From positions 124,001 to 188,000 of the forward strand of contig NZ_BBRH01000012.1 of assembly GCF_002090055.1 (NCBI RefSeq): a stretch of DNA of 64,000 bases, in the 5' to 3' direction. The translations under genes and the position numbers were made by a program. This document shows, piece by piece, positions 27,583 through 35,755 of this stretch (position 1 is the first letter of the stretch; each line of letters begins with the position of its first letter). The notes below the pieces were generated by a model. That model was not told where the DNA came from and did not search any database. It saw only the letters and a program-made list of their open reading frames with translations. The DNA comes from Demequina sp. NBRC 110051. GTDB taxonomy: Bacteria; Actinomycetota; Actinomycetes; Actinomycetales; Demequinaceae.

Positions 27583-27612
27583 GAAAGGGGCCCGCGACGG
27601 CGGGCCCCTTTC
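27583..27612. terminator. Bidirectional terminator after the rhamnose operon
   Basis: Perfect 12-bp stem GAAAGGGGCCCG / CGGGCCCCTTTC with a 6-nt loop, followed by a T-containing stretch on both strands. It sits between the convergent lldD and lipoprotein genes and serves both. Confidence 0.85.
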
Positions 27613-27628
27613 GTCTGTCTGGTGTGAG

Positions 27629-28099
27629 TTACGCGGCGGGAAGCTCGCGTGCCACGGTCAGGCCGTCGCCCTCGAAGGTCTGGAAGTGCGACGAGTCGGT
27701 CGTGGTGATCGTGTAGCCGTCGGCCTCGAGCAGCGCGGTGTCGGCCGAGTCGGCCTCGCGCACGGCCAGGTCGGCCTCCTGGTCCTCGGCGGTGTCGTAG
27801 ATCGCGAGGGTGGTCTCGACGGTGCCATCGCCGTCCACGTCGCAGGTGTACTCCCACGCGGCGACGACGTCCTCGCCTGCGACCTTGCCGCCGGCCCAGG
27901 TGCCACCGAAGGTCTCGCAGCCAGTGAGCGTCTTGACGTCGGCAACGACGTCGCCCACGTTGACGCTCTGCTCGGCTGCCGGGCTGGTCGACGCGGTCGG
28001 GCTCGACTCGGCCTCGCTCGCCGGGGCGCACCCCGCGAGAAGGACGGCGCCGAAGCCTGCAACGGCCAGTGCGGAGACGGTGGAGCGGGAAAAGAGCAT
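27629..28099 (-). CDS. Secreted lipoprotein
   Basis: 156 residues. MLFSRSTVSALAVAGFGAVLLAGC is a lipoprotein signal with lipobox LAGC at the Cys of residue 24, followed by a Ser/Thr/Ala/Glu-rich linker (about 25-45) and an acidic domain with two Cys that may pair. The frame is open to 28234, but the signal peptide and a GAGGATCA ribosome site fix the start at 28099. No family recognised. Its position beside the pectin-sugar loci may be chance. Confidence 0.75.
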   Translation of the reverse strand: MLFSRSTVSALAVAGFGAVLLAGCAPASEAESSPTASTSPAAEQSVNVGDVVADVKTLTGCETFGGTWAGGKVAGEDVVAAWEYTCDVDGDGTVETTLAIYDTAEDQEADLAVREADSADTALLEADGYTITTTDSSHFQTFEGDGLTVARELPAA

Positions 28100-28289
28100 G
28101 GGTGATCCTCGTATCGATGCGGGTGAGGCCGGGTGAGCCTCTTCTATTGCACCGCCTTCCAGGGCGCTTGGTGTGCGCCGTTGGTCCCGTGCGTCGCCTG
28201 TGCGTGGCATGTCGACGCCGTGCTGGCGGGCCAAAAGATTCTAGACCCGGGCACGAGCGCACTCCGCCGCGCGCTGAGCCGCCGCCCGT

Positions 28290-28376
28290 GTCACGAAGTG
28301 ACGGTCTTCCGCCCGACACTCCGGTACGCGGCGTGCCTGAGCCGGCGTGTCGCTCAGATCACCGTCACTTCGTCAC
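28290..28376. repeat. Nested palindrome element, copy 2 (87-bp family)
   Basis: GTCACGAAGTGACGGT (28290-28305) pairs with ACCGTCACTTCGTCAC (28361-28376), one mismatch. Inner arms CGACACTCCGG (28314-28324) and CCGGCGTGTCG (28342-28352) also pair with one mismatch. The element is 87 bp, as in copy 1 (8563-8649), and CCGGCGTGTCG begins at the same offset (52) in both. The rest of the 28100-28438 gap shows nothing I recognise. Confidence 0.75.
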
Positions 28377-28438
28377 GGGTTTGCGCTCAGTTCAGGCGTT
28401 GCGACGGCCGATGTCGTCGCTGGCTTCGCGGTCCGGGT

Positions 28439-29542
28439 TTAGCGGTCGACGCGGGCGCCGCCTCCGGCGGCGAGTTTGTGGACTTCGGCTTTGGTGGCCA
28501 TCGTGGTGTCGCCGGGGGTGGTCATGGCGAGGGCGCCGTGGGCGGCACCAAGGTCGACTGAGCGTTGCAGGGTTTCGCCCTCAAGCAGGCCGTGGATCAG
28601 GCCGGACGCGAAGGAGTCGCCGCCTCCCACACGGTCGAGGATCTCGAGCCCGTCCCTCTGGGTGGCGCGCACGACGCCGGAGTCCTTCGACCAGGCCAGG
28701 GCACCCCAGTCGTTGACCGTGGCGGACTTCACGCCACGCATGGTCGTGGCGATGACCTGGAAGTTCGGGAACGCCTCGGCGGCAGTGGTGATCATGGACT
28801 CGAAGCCGGCCACGTCCAGTTCAGCCAGGTTCTCGTCGACTCCAGGGACCCCGAATCCGAGGCTCGCGGTGAAGTCTTCCTCGTTACCGATCATGACGTC
28901 CACATGCGGGGCGATGGCCCGGTTGACTTCCTGGGCACGCTCCTTGCCACCGATCGCCTTCCACAAAGAAGGTCGATAGTTCAGGTCATACGAGACGACG
29001 GTGCCGTGGCGGTGGGCGGCCTCAACGGCGGCGATCACGGTCTCGGCGGCCGTGTCCGACAGGGCGGCATAGATGCCGCCGGTGTGAAGCCACCGCACGC
29101 CGAGCGTGCCGAAAAGATGATCGAAGTCCACATCCTCGGCCGACAGTTGACTGGCAGCCGTGTGACCGCGATCCGACACCCCGACCGCGCCGCGTACTCC
29201 GAACCCGCGCTCGGTGAAGTTCAGTCCGTTGCGCACCGACCGGCCGATACCGTCATACGACTTCCAGATGACGTTGCTGATGTCGACTCCGCCGGCCAGG
29301 ATGAGGTTCGCCACGAGGTGGCCGACCTCGTTATCCGCCAACGCCGTCACAATTCCCGTGCGATACCCGAACGCGCGGGCCAGGCCGCGTGACACGTTGT
29401 ACTCGCCGCCACCCTCCCAGGCCGTGAACTGCCTGGCCGTGCGGATGCGACCCTCACCGGGGTCGAGCCTGAGCATCACCTCGCCTAGGGAGACCGCATC
29501 AAAGCGGCACTCGGATGCAGATTTGACATTGACCACGCTCAT
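28439..29542 (-). CDS. kdgK: 2-keto-3-deoxygluconate kinase
   Basis: 367-residue PfkB-family carbohydrate kinase. LGEVMLRLDPGEGRIRTA at the N-terminus is typical of KDG kinases, GGGEYNVSRGLA near residue 45 is substrate-binding, and the C-terminal DRVGGGDSFASGL near residue 309 holds the catalytic Asp and anion hole. It would phosphorylate 2-keto-3-deoxygluconate to KDPG, the substrate of the aldolase encoded just upstream. ATG overlaps the aldolase stop (ATGA). Last gene of the uxaC operon. Confidence 0.92.
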   Translation of the reverse strand: MSVVNVKSASECRFDAVSLGEVMLRLDPGEGRIRTARQFTAWEGGGEYNVSRGLARAFGYRTGIVTALADNEVGHLVANLILAGGVDISNVIWKSYDGIGRSVRNGLNFTERGFGVRGAVGVSDRGHTAASQLSAEDVDFDHLFGTLGVRWLHTGGIYAALSDTAAETVIAAVEAAHRHGTVVSYDLNYRPSLWKAIGGKERAQEVNRAIAPHVDVMIGNEEDFTASLGFGVPGVDENLAELDVAGFESMITTAAEAFPNFQVIATTMRGVKSATVNDWGALAWSKDSGVVRATQRDGLEILDRVGGGDSFASGLIHGLLEGETLQRSVDLGAAHGALAMTTPGDTTMATKAEVHKLAAGGGARVDR

Positions 29543-30177
29543 ACGAGGGCCTCCTTGCCCGCCAGCGCGACGGCCTCGGCCGTCAACCGCTGCACCTCAT
29601 CAAAATCACCGGCGGCGATCAGGCCCCTGGGCACCATCCACGAGCCACCCACCGCATGCACCGCCGGAATCGACAGATATTCGTGAAGGTTCTTCGGACC
29701 GATCCCACCCGTCGGCACAAACCGCACGTCCTTGAACGGCGCGGCCAGCGCCTTCACCGCCGCCGCACCGCCGCTGGTCGCGGCCGGGAAGAACTTCACC
29801 GTCGTCACACCCATGTCGAGGGCCGCCATCACCTCGGACGCGGTCACCGCACCCGGCAGAGCCAGCACCCCACGCTCGGCGCACCGCTCCACGACAGACC
29901 GCGACAGTCCAGGCGAGACCACATACGACGCCCCCGCATCGGCCGCCTCATCCACCTGAGAGGCCGTCAACACCGTCCCGGCACCCACGACCATGTCACC
30001 ACGCGCAGCCATCACCCGGATCGACTCAGCCGCCGCCGCCGTACGAAACGTCACCTCCGCCACCGGCAAACCCCCGGCGACCAACGCATCGGCCACACCC
30101 GACGCATCCGACGCCGAATCCATCACCACCACCGGCACCAACCGGTGCTCGCCCAGGCGAGCCAGCACGTCGCTCAC
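29539..30177 (-). CDS. eda: KDPG aldolase
   Basis: 212-residue class I aldolase splitting 2-keto-3-deoxy-6-phosphogluconate to pyruvate and glyceraldehyde 3-phosphate. AEVTFRT near residue 40 contains the catalytic Glu, GAGTVLT near 66 the phosphate region, and TTVKFFPA near 126 the Schiff-base Lys; PTGGIGP follows near 156. GTG start overlaps the stop of the Gfo/Idh gene. With kdgK it forms the shared lower branch of hexuronate breakdown. Confidence 0.95.
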   Translation of the reverse strand: MSDVLARLGEHRLVPVVVMDSASDASGVADALVAGGLPVAEVTFRTAAAAESIRVMAARGDMVVGAGTVLTASQVDEAADAGASYVVSPGLSRSVVERCAERGVLALPGAVTASEVMAALDMGVTTVKFFPAATSGGAAAVKALAAPFKDVRFVPTGGIGPKNLHEYLSIPAVHAVGGSWMVPRGLIAAGDFDEVQRLTAEAVALAGKEALV

Positions 30178-31622
30178 AGTTCCTCCCCCAGGTCGAGCGC
30201 GGCGATGTCGACCGGCTGGCCGGTGCGCAGCGACTGGTTACCGGCGATGCCGACCGACACGGCGCGCAGGCCGTCGCGGTACCCGGCGGCGCGGCGCAGC
30301 GGGTCCTCGCCGATGAGCAGGTCGCGGCGGAAGACCTCCATCAGGAGGATCGCGTCGCCTCCGCCGTGGCCGCCGATGCCCGCGGGAATCTCGACCTCGA
30401 CAGGAGCCTCCCAGTGCCGCTGGACCACCAGGCGGTCACCCTCGGGGCGCAGTGACTGGGTGGCGACGCCCTCGGGCGTCGCAGACGGGTCGAGCGTGAC
30501 GTGCCCGTCCTCGTCGGCAATCACCGCGCCGCGCTCGATGACCTCCAGCTCCGCGCGCCCTTCCGTGCCGTTCACCGTCACCCGGTAGCCCTCCCAGGGC
30601 GCGTGGGCGTTGAGCGAATAGGTCATGACGGCGCCCGAGCGGTAGTCGACGACGAGTGCGAGGTTGTCCTCGATATCGATGCCGTCGTCGAACACGTCGC
30701 GGTCGCGGATGTAGCCGTCGTGGTGCTCGGACTTGAGGTAGAGCTCCTCGAGACGCGGGTCGTCGCGCAGGTCCAGCGAGAAGGGGTCACCCTCGGCACC
30801 GGTGCCTCGCGACGGGCGCTCGCCCAGGCCGCGAGCGCGGGCGTTGTCGCCACCGTAGAACTTGAGCCCGCCGCGGGCGTATACGCGCTCGGGGACGTCA
30901 CCCAGCCACCAGTTCACCAGGTCAAAGTGGTGGGAGGACTTATGGATGAGCAGCCCGCCCGAGTTGGCCTTGTTGCGGTGCCAGCGGCGGAAGTAGTCGG
31001 CGCCGTGCACGGTGTCGAGCGCCCATTCAAAATGCACCGACGTGACGCGACCGATCCGGCCGGAAGCGATGACCTCCCGCAGCGTCGAGTTGCGCGGCGC
31101 GTAGCGGTAGTTGAACGTCATGACGAGGTCGCGGCCCGTGTCCGCGACGGCGGACGTGATGGTCTGGCAGCCCTCGGCCGTCGTGGTGAGCGGCTTTTCG
31201 ACCACCACGTTCGCGCCCGCGCGCATGGCCCGGTCCACCATCTCGGCGTGGGTCGCGTCGATGGTGGTGACGATGACGGTGTCGACCGCCTGCTCGGCGA
31301 TCATCGCTTCAAGGCCGTCCGCGTCGTAGCGCGGCAGTCCCGCGGGCCCGTCGCCGGTGCAAGCGCCGGCCACGCCGTCGTAGTACTCGATGCGACCGGG
31401 GTTGCGGTCCAGCCAGGCGACGATCTGGGCGACGTCCGCATGGTCGCCCGTGATCGCATCCACGTACATGCCGGCGCGGTGGCCGGTGCCGATGACGGCG
31501 TAGCGCGTGCGCGGACGGTCGGGGCTCGGCTCGGCGAAGACCGGCATCACGAGCGGGCTGGGACCGCCGGCGGGCTCGCGGCGCGGCGGGGCGGTGGGGT
31601 TCTGGTCGGCAACCTGGGTCAC
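30174..31622 (-). CDS. Gfo/Idh/MocA-family oxidoreductase
   Basis: About 482 residues. The Rossmann motif RYAVIGTGHRAGMYVDAI is near residue 38 and VVEKPLTTT, with the catalytic Lys of the EKP motif, near 138, both standard for NAD(P)-dependent sugar oxidoreductases of this family. The start is unsure: TTG at 31637, GTG at 31622 and ATG at 31547 are possible, the first two adding a Pro/Ala-rich leader. It sits between uxaC and eda in a tightly packed operon, so its substrate is probably a hexuronate or related sugar, but no known step of the pathway is missing that it would clearly fill. Confidence 0.82.
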   Translation of the reverse strand: MTQVADQNPTAPPRREPAGGPSPLVMPVFAEPSPDRPRTRYAVIGTGHRAGMYVDAITGDHADVAQIVAWLDRNPGRIEYYDGVAGACTGDGPAGLPRYDADGLEAMIAEQAVDTVIVTTIDATHAEMVDRAMRAGANVVVEKPLTTTAEGCQTITSAVADTGRDLVMTFNYRYAPRNSTLREVIASGRIGRVTSVHFEWALDTVHGADYFRRWHRNKANSGGLLIHKSSHHFDLVNWWLGDVPERVYARGGLKFYGGDNARARGLGERPSRGTGAEGDPFSLDLRDDPRLEELYLKSEHHDGYIRDRDVFDDGIDIEDNLALVVDYRSGAVMTYSLNAHAPWEGYRVTVNGTEGRAELEVIERGAVIADEDGHVTLDPSATPEGVATQSLRPEGDRLVVQRHWEAPVEVEIPAGIGGHGGGDAILLMEVFRRDLLIGEDPLRRAAGYRDGLRAVSVGIAGNQSLRTGQPVDIAALDLGEEL

Positions 31623-31643
31623 GGCGGTGGGATCCAATCGGGG

Positions 31644-33080
31644 TCAGCGGTTCAGGGCCGGGTAGACGGCGCGAGGAATCTCGTAGGCGAGGTCCACGGC
31701 CGTTTCGGCCGCCTCCTCGAGGGACAGCCGATGCTCGGCAACCAGGTGAGCAAGGTGGCCGGCATCGATGCGCCTGGCGACGTCGTGCCTGGCAGGAATC
31801 GACAGAAACGCCCTCGTATCGTCGACAAAGCCGGCCGTGTTGTAGAAGCCCGCGGTATCGGTGACGGTGTCACGGAAGCGGCGCATGGCATCGGGCGTAT
31901 CCAAGAACCACCACGGCGCCCCCAGCCGCACGGCCGGGTACACCCCGGCGAGCGGCGCGAGCTCGCGGCCGAAGACGTCCTCGTCCACGGTGAAAAGCAC
32001 CAGCGTGAGGCGCGGGTCGTGGCCATAGAGGTTGAGCAGGGGCCTGAGGGCTCGCGCGTGGTCGATCGGGACGGGGATGTCGTAACCCACGTCCGGACCG
32101 CGCTCGGCGAACACCCGCGCGTCGTAGTCGCGCAGCACGCCGGGATGCAGCTGCATGGCGAGACCGTCTTCGCAGGACATCCGCGCCATCTCGGTGAGCA
32201 TGTGGCCTGCAAAGGTGCGGGCCGATGCCGTATCCACCTTTCCGGCGAGGGCCCCCTGGAGGATCCGGTCGGCCTGGGTGGGGCTGAGTGGCGTGGTCTC
32301 TGCGTAGAGGTGGCCGTGGTCCGTGGCGCGGGCGCCGGCCGCGACGAAGGCCGCGCGGCGCGACTCAATCGCCTCGATGTAGGTCGCGTAGTTGACGATG
32401 TCGACGCCGGCCCGCTCCCCCATGGCGCGGACGTTGGCGAGCCAGTCGGGGCGGTCGAGGTTGACGACGGCATCGGGCCGGAAGGTGGGCACCACGCGCT
32501 CGCCGTAGCCGTCGGCCGCGAGCCGGGCGTGGGAGGCGAGGGGATCGTCGGCGGCGTCGGTGGTCGCGAGGATCTCGATGTTGAGGCTGTCGAGGAGCGC
32601 GAGGGGGCGGAAGCCGGGCTCGGCCAGACGCGCCGAGATCGCGTCGAACGTCTCGTCGGCGTTGTCGGCACTGAGGCGCGAGGTCACTCCGAGGACTTCC
32701 TCGAGGACGTGCTCCATCCAGATCCGCGTGGGAGTGCCGCGGAACAGCTTCCAGCGTGAGGCGAAGGCTCGCCAGATCTCACGGGCGTCGGTCTCGACGG
32801 GCTGGCCGTCGCGCCGGGGCACTCCCAGCGCGTCGTGGGGCACGCCCTGCGAGATGAGCATGCGCACCAGGTAGTGGTCGGGGATGACGAGCAGCGAGGC
32901 GGGATCGCCGAAGGGCCGGTTGTCGGCGAGCATGCCCGCGTCGACGTGGCCGTGCATCGACACGATCGGGAGTGCCCGCGTGGCGGCGAACAACTCGCGG
33001 GCGATGGCGCGTTCCTCGGGCTGTGCGGGCAGCAGCCGGTCGTCGTGGAGAGTGTCGAGCGGCGTGGTGGTGGCGGTCAC
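31644..33080 (-). CDS. uxaC: Uronate isomerase
   Basis: 478-residue amidohydrolase-fold isomerase converting D-galacturonate to tagaturonate and D-glucuronate to fructuronate. The metal motif SMHGHVD is near residue 41; SRWKLFRGTPTRIWMEHVLE near 110, LLDSLNIEILATTDAADDP near 172 and the late GAPWWFLDTPDAMRRF near 399 are all family marks. The GTG at 33080 has a perfect AGGAGG site; the upstream ATG at 33110 does not. Heads the operon uxaC-Gfo/Idh-eda-kdgK, divergent from a LacI gene. Confidence 0.95.
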   Translation of the reverse strand: MTATTTPLDTLHDDRLLPAQPEERAIARELFAATRALPIVSMHGHVDAGMLADNRPFGDPASLLVIPDHYLVRMLISQGVPHDALGVPRRDGQPVETDAREIWRAFASRWKLFRGTPTRIWMEHVLEEVLGVTSRLSADNADETFDAISARLAEPGFRPLALLDSLNIEILATTDAADDPLASHARLAADGYGERVVPTFRPDAVVNLDRPDWLANVRAMGERAGVDIVNYATYIEAIESRRAAFVAAGARATDHGHLYAETTPLSPTQADRILQGALAGKVDTASARTFAGHMLTEMARMSCEDGLAMQLHPGVLRDYDARVFAERGPDVGYDIPVPIDHARALRPLLNLYGHDPRLTLVLFTVDEDVFGRELAPLAGVYPAVRLGAPWWFLDTPDAMRRFRDTVTDTAGFYNTAGFVDDTRAFLSIPARHDVARRIDAGHLAHLVAEHRLSLEEAAETAVDLAYEIPRAVYPALNR

Positions 33081-33126
33081 CTGGACCTCCTCGTCCTGGT
33101 TGGCGTGCACGGTGCCATGAAAATCT

Positions 33127-33191
33127 TGAATGCGCTTTCACGGCTCGAATCCCACTCTCTCACGCTCGGGCGCTTGCGGCAAGCGCTTACC
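33127..33191. promoter_or_regulatory. Pair of LacI-type operators in the uxaC/lacI divergent region
   Basis: TGAATGCGCTTTCA (33127-33140) and GGCAAGCGCTTACC (33178-33191), both near-palindromes around a central GC step and differing in the arms from the rhamnose operators. Their centres are 51 bp apart, close to five helical turns, which would allow one tetramer to bind both. They lie between the divergent uxaC and lacI genes. Confidence 0.6.
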
Positions 33192-33251
33192 AAAATGAAA
33201 ACTCCTATGTCATGATGGGGTGGTTCGCACCGGCCGCGAAGGGAGGCGCCC

Positions 33252-34229
33252 ATGGCCACGCTGCAGGACGTCGCCGTCGCCGCCGGCGTCTCCCCCGCCA
33301 CCGCCTCGCGCGCGCTCAGCACGCCCGCGTCCGTCTCCATGGAGCGCCGCCACCGCGTGCTCGAGGCCGCCGAGCGCCTGGGCTATCGCCCCAACCGCTC
33401 CGCCCAGGCCCTCGCGTCGGGGCGCAGCGGCCACATCGGCCTGGTGGTCCCCGACCTCGCCAACCCCTTCTTCGCGACCGTCGCCAAGGGCGTGCAGTCC
33501 CAGGCCCGCGGCGCCCACCGCTCGGTCCTGGTCGCCGATACCGACGAGGACGTGCGCGCCGAGCGCGAGATCGTCGACGATCTTCAACCCAATGTGGGCG
33601 GCCTCCTGCTGTGCTCACCCCGCATGCCCGAAGACGAGATTCGCGACGCCGCCGCACGCGGACCCGTCGTCGTCGTCAACCGCGAGGTCGCGGGGCTGGC
33701 GTCGGTGAGCTTCGATGTCGCGAGCGGCGTCCACGCCGCACTTGCGCACCTGCGCGCCCTGGGCCACACCCGGGTGGCCTACGTGGGAGGGCCGTCGACG
33801 TCCTGGTCGGACGCGCGCCGCCGTGCGGCCCTCACCGAGGTCGCGGGGCTCGAGATCGTGGACGTGGGCGGCCAGCGCCCCATCCACCAGGGCGGCGTGG
33901 CCGCCGCCGACCTCGTGATCGCCGCCGGCGCCACCGCCGTGCTGGCGTACAACGACCTCGTGGCCCTGGGCGTCATGGCCCGACTACACGCGCGCGGCCT
34001 GTCCGTGCCGGGCGACGTGTCGGTCATCGGCTTCGACGACATCCCGGCCGCGGCCTACGTCTCCCCCGCCCTCACCACCGTGGCCCTTCCCCTCACCCGG
34101 GCCGGCCACGAGGCCACCACCCTGCTCGACGGACTCGACGCCGCGGCCGAGCCTCCCACCGTGCGCCTGCCCGTCGAACTCGTCGTCCGCGACTCGACCG
34201 GCCCCGCCGCCTTACCCCTGAAAGGCTGA
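33252..34229 (+). CDS. LacI-family regulator of hexuronate genes
   Basis: 325 residues: helix-turn-helix MATLQDVAVAAGVSPATASR, hinge NRSAQALASGRSG, then the sugar-binding domain with DLANPFF, AYNDLVALGVMARL and VIGFDDIPAAAYVSP. ATG has a GGGAGG site. It shares a promoter region with uxaC on the other strand and is followed 2 nt later by the reductase gene, so it likely represses both arms of the locus and responds to a uronate intermediate. The effector is inferred from context only. Confidence 0.9.
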   Translation: MATLQDVAVAAGVSPATASRALSTPASVSMERRHRVLEAAERLGYRPNRSAQALASGRSGHIGLVVPDLANPFFATVAKGVQSQARGAHRSVLVADTDEDVRAEREIVDDLQPNVGGLLLCSPRMPEDEIRDAAARGPVVVVNREVAGLASVSFDVASGVHAALAHLRALGHTRVAYVGGPSTSWSDARRRAALTEVAGLEIVDVGGQRPIHQGGVAAADLVIAAGATAVLAYNDLVALGVMARLHARGLSVPGDVSVIGFDDIPAAAYVSPALTTVALPLTRAGHEATTLLDGLDAAAEPPTVRLPVELVVRDSTGPAALPLKG

Positions 34230-34231
34230 CA

Positions 34232-35755
34232 ATGACGTCACTGCCCCGCCTGTCCACCGCCACCCTCGACGCGCTCACCGCGGCTGGGCTCCCGGCCAGC
34301 GTCGCCGCCCCGGCGCTGCCCGACCGCACAGCGCCCCCAGGCATCGTGCATCTGGGCATCGGCGCCTTTCACCGCGCACACCAGGCCGTCTTCACCCAGG
34401 CCGCCGCGGGCGCGACCGGAGACGCGCGCTGGGGCATCGTGGGCGTCACGCAGCGCAGCGCGGGCGTGCGCGACCAACTCGCACCGCAGGACGGCCTCTA
34501 CGGCGTGCTCGAGCTGTCGGATCACGGCACGCGGCTGGACCTCATTGGCCAGGTGCGCGACGTCCTGTTCCCCGCCGAGCAGACCGCGGACGTGCTCGCC
34601 GCCGTCGTGGCACCGACCACCCACATCGTGTCGCTCACCGTCACCGAGAAGGGCTACCGGCGCGCCGCCGGCGGCGGCCCGGATATGGCCGATGCCTCAC
34701 TCGCCTTCGACCTCGACCTCCTGGCGCGCGAGCTCGACGGGGCGGCCGATGCGTCCGTCACCTCCCGTAGCGCCGTGGGGCTCTTGCTCCGCGGCCTCGC
34801 GCATCGTTGGCACGCGGGCGGCGAGCCGGTCACGGTGCTCGTGTGCGACAACCTGATGGACAACGGCCCCCAGGTGGAGAGGCTCGTCCACGCGATCGTG
34901 GAGGCATGCCCCGCGGCGGCAGCGTCCGGCTTCGGCGACTGGCTGCGCGCCGCCGTCACGTTCCCGGCCACCATGGTCGACCGCATCGTGCCCGCCACCA
35001 CCGACGCCCACCGCGCCACCGCGCAGGGCTTGCTTGGCGCCACGGACGCCGGACTCGTGGTGGCCGAGCCGTTCATGCAGTGGGTCATCGAGGATCGCTT
35101 CGCGGGACCGCGTCCTGAGTGGGAACGGGCCGGTGCCCAGCTCACCGACGACGTTGGCCCCTACGAGCACACCAAGCTCCGCATCCTCAACGGCACCCAC
35201 TCGGCGCTGGCCTATCTGGGAGCCCTGCGCGGCCACGAGCTGATCGCGGATGCCGTCGCCGACCCCGAACTCCACGCCTTCGCGCGCGCGCTCATCGACG
35301 AGGACGCCATCCCGTCACTGGGACAGGTCAGCGAGATCGATCTCGCCGCCTACCGCGAGTCCGTGCTCGAGCGTTTCGCCAATGCGGCGATCGGCCACAC
35401 CACCGTCCAAATCGCGATGGACGGCTCCCAGAAGCTCCCCATCCGCTTCCTCGCCACCGCCCGCGACAGGCTCGCGGCGGGCACGGTGCCGCACGCCATC
35501 GCCCGGGCCGTGGCCGCGTGGATGCTCTACGTGCGCGAGACCAGCGCTGGGCGGCTCGAGGTGGCAGAGCGGCGCGTGGACCTCGACGACCCGCTGGCAA
35601 ATCTGCTCGGCGAGCTCGCCGCTGGGCCGCTCGATTCCCTCGCCGACAGGCTCATCGACGGCAGCGGGATCTTCCCGGCCGACGTCGCTGACGACGACCG
35701 TTTCCGTGCCGCGGTGAGATCCGCCGTCGCCGACCTCGAGGGGGTGACGGTATGA
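34232..35755 (+). CDS. Tagaturonate/fructuronate reductase (mannitol dehydrogenase family)
   Basis: 507 residues of the polyol dehydrogenase family that includes UxaB, UxuB and mannitol dehydrogenase. IVHLGIGAFHRAHQAVF near residue 38 is the N-terminal NAD motif of the UxuB/MtlK type, NLMDNGPQVERLVHA near 207 is conserved, and the Lys-containing KLRILNGTHSALAYLGALRG near 313 is the family catalytic signature. By sequence it looks like UxuB, but the coupled next gene is altronate dehydratase, so tagaturonate reduction to altronate is the likely task. ATG follows an AAAGG site 2 nt below the lacI stop. Confidence 0.88.
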   Translation: MTSLPRLSTATLDALTAAGLPASVAAPALPDRTAPPGIVHLGIGAFHRAHQAVFTQAAAGATGDARWGIVGVTQRSAGVRDQLAPQDGLYGVLELSDHGTRLDLIGQVRDVLFPAEQTADVLAAVVAPTTHIVSLTVTEKGYRRAAGGGPDMADASLAFDLDLLARELDGAADASVTSRSAVGLLLRGLAHRWHAGGEPVTVLVCDNLMDNGPQVERLVHAIVEACPAAAASGFGDWLRAAVTFPATMVDRIVPATTDAHRATAQGLLGATDAGLVVAEPFMQWVIEDRFAGPRPEWERAGAQLTDDVGPYEHTKLRILNGTHSALAYLGALRGHELIADAVADPELHAFARALIDEDAIPSLGQVSEIDLAAYRESVLERFANAAIGHTTVQIAMDGSQKLPIRFLATARDRLAAGTVPHAIARAVAAWMLYVRETSAGRLEVAERRVDLDDPLANLLGELAAGPLDSLADRLIDGSGIFPADVADDDRFRAAVRSAVADLEGVTV

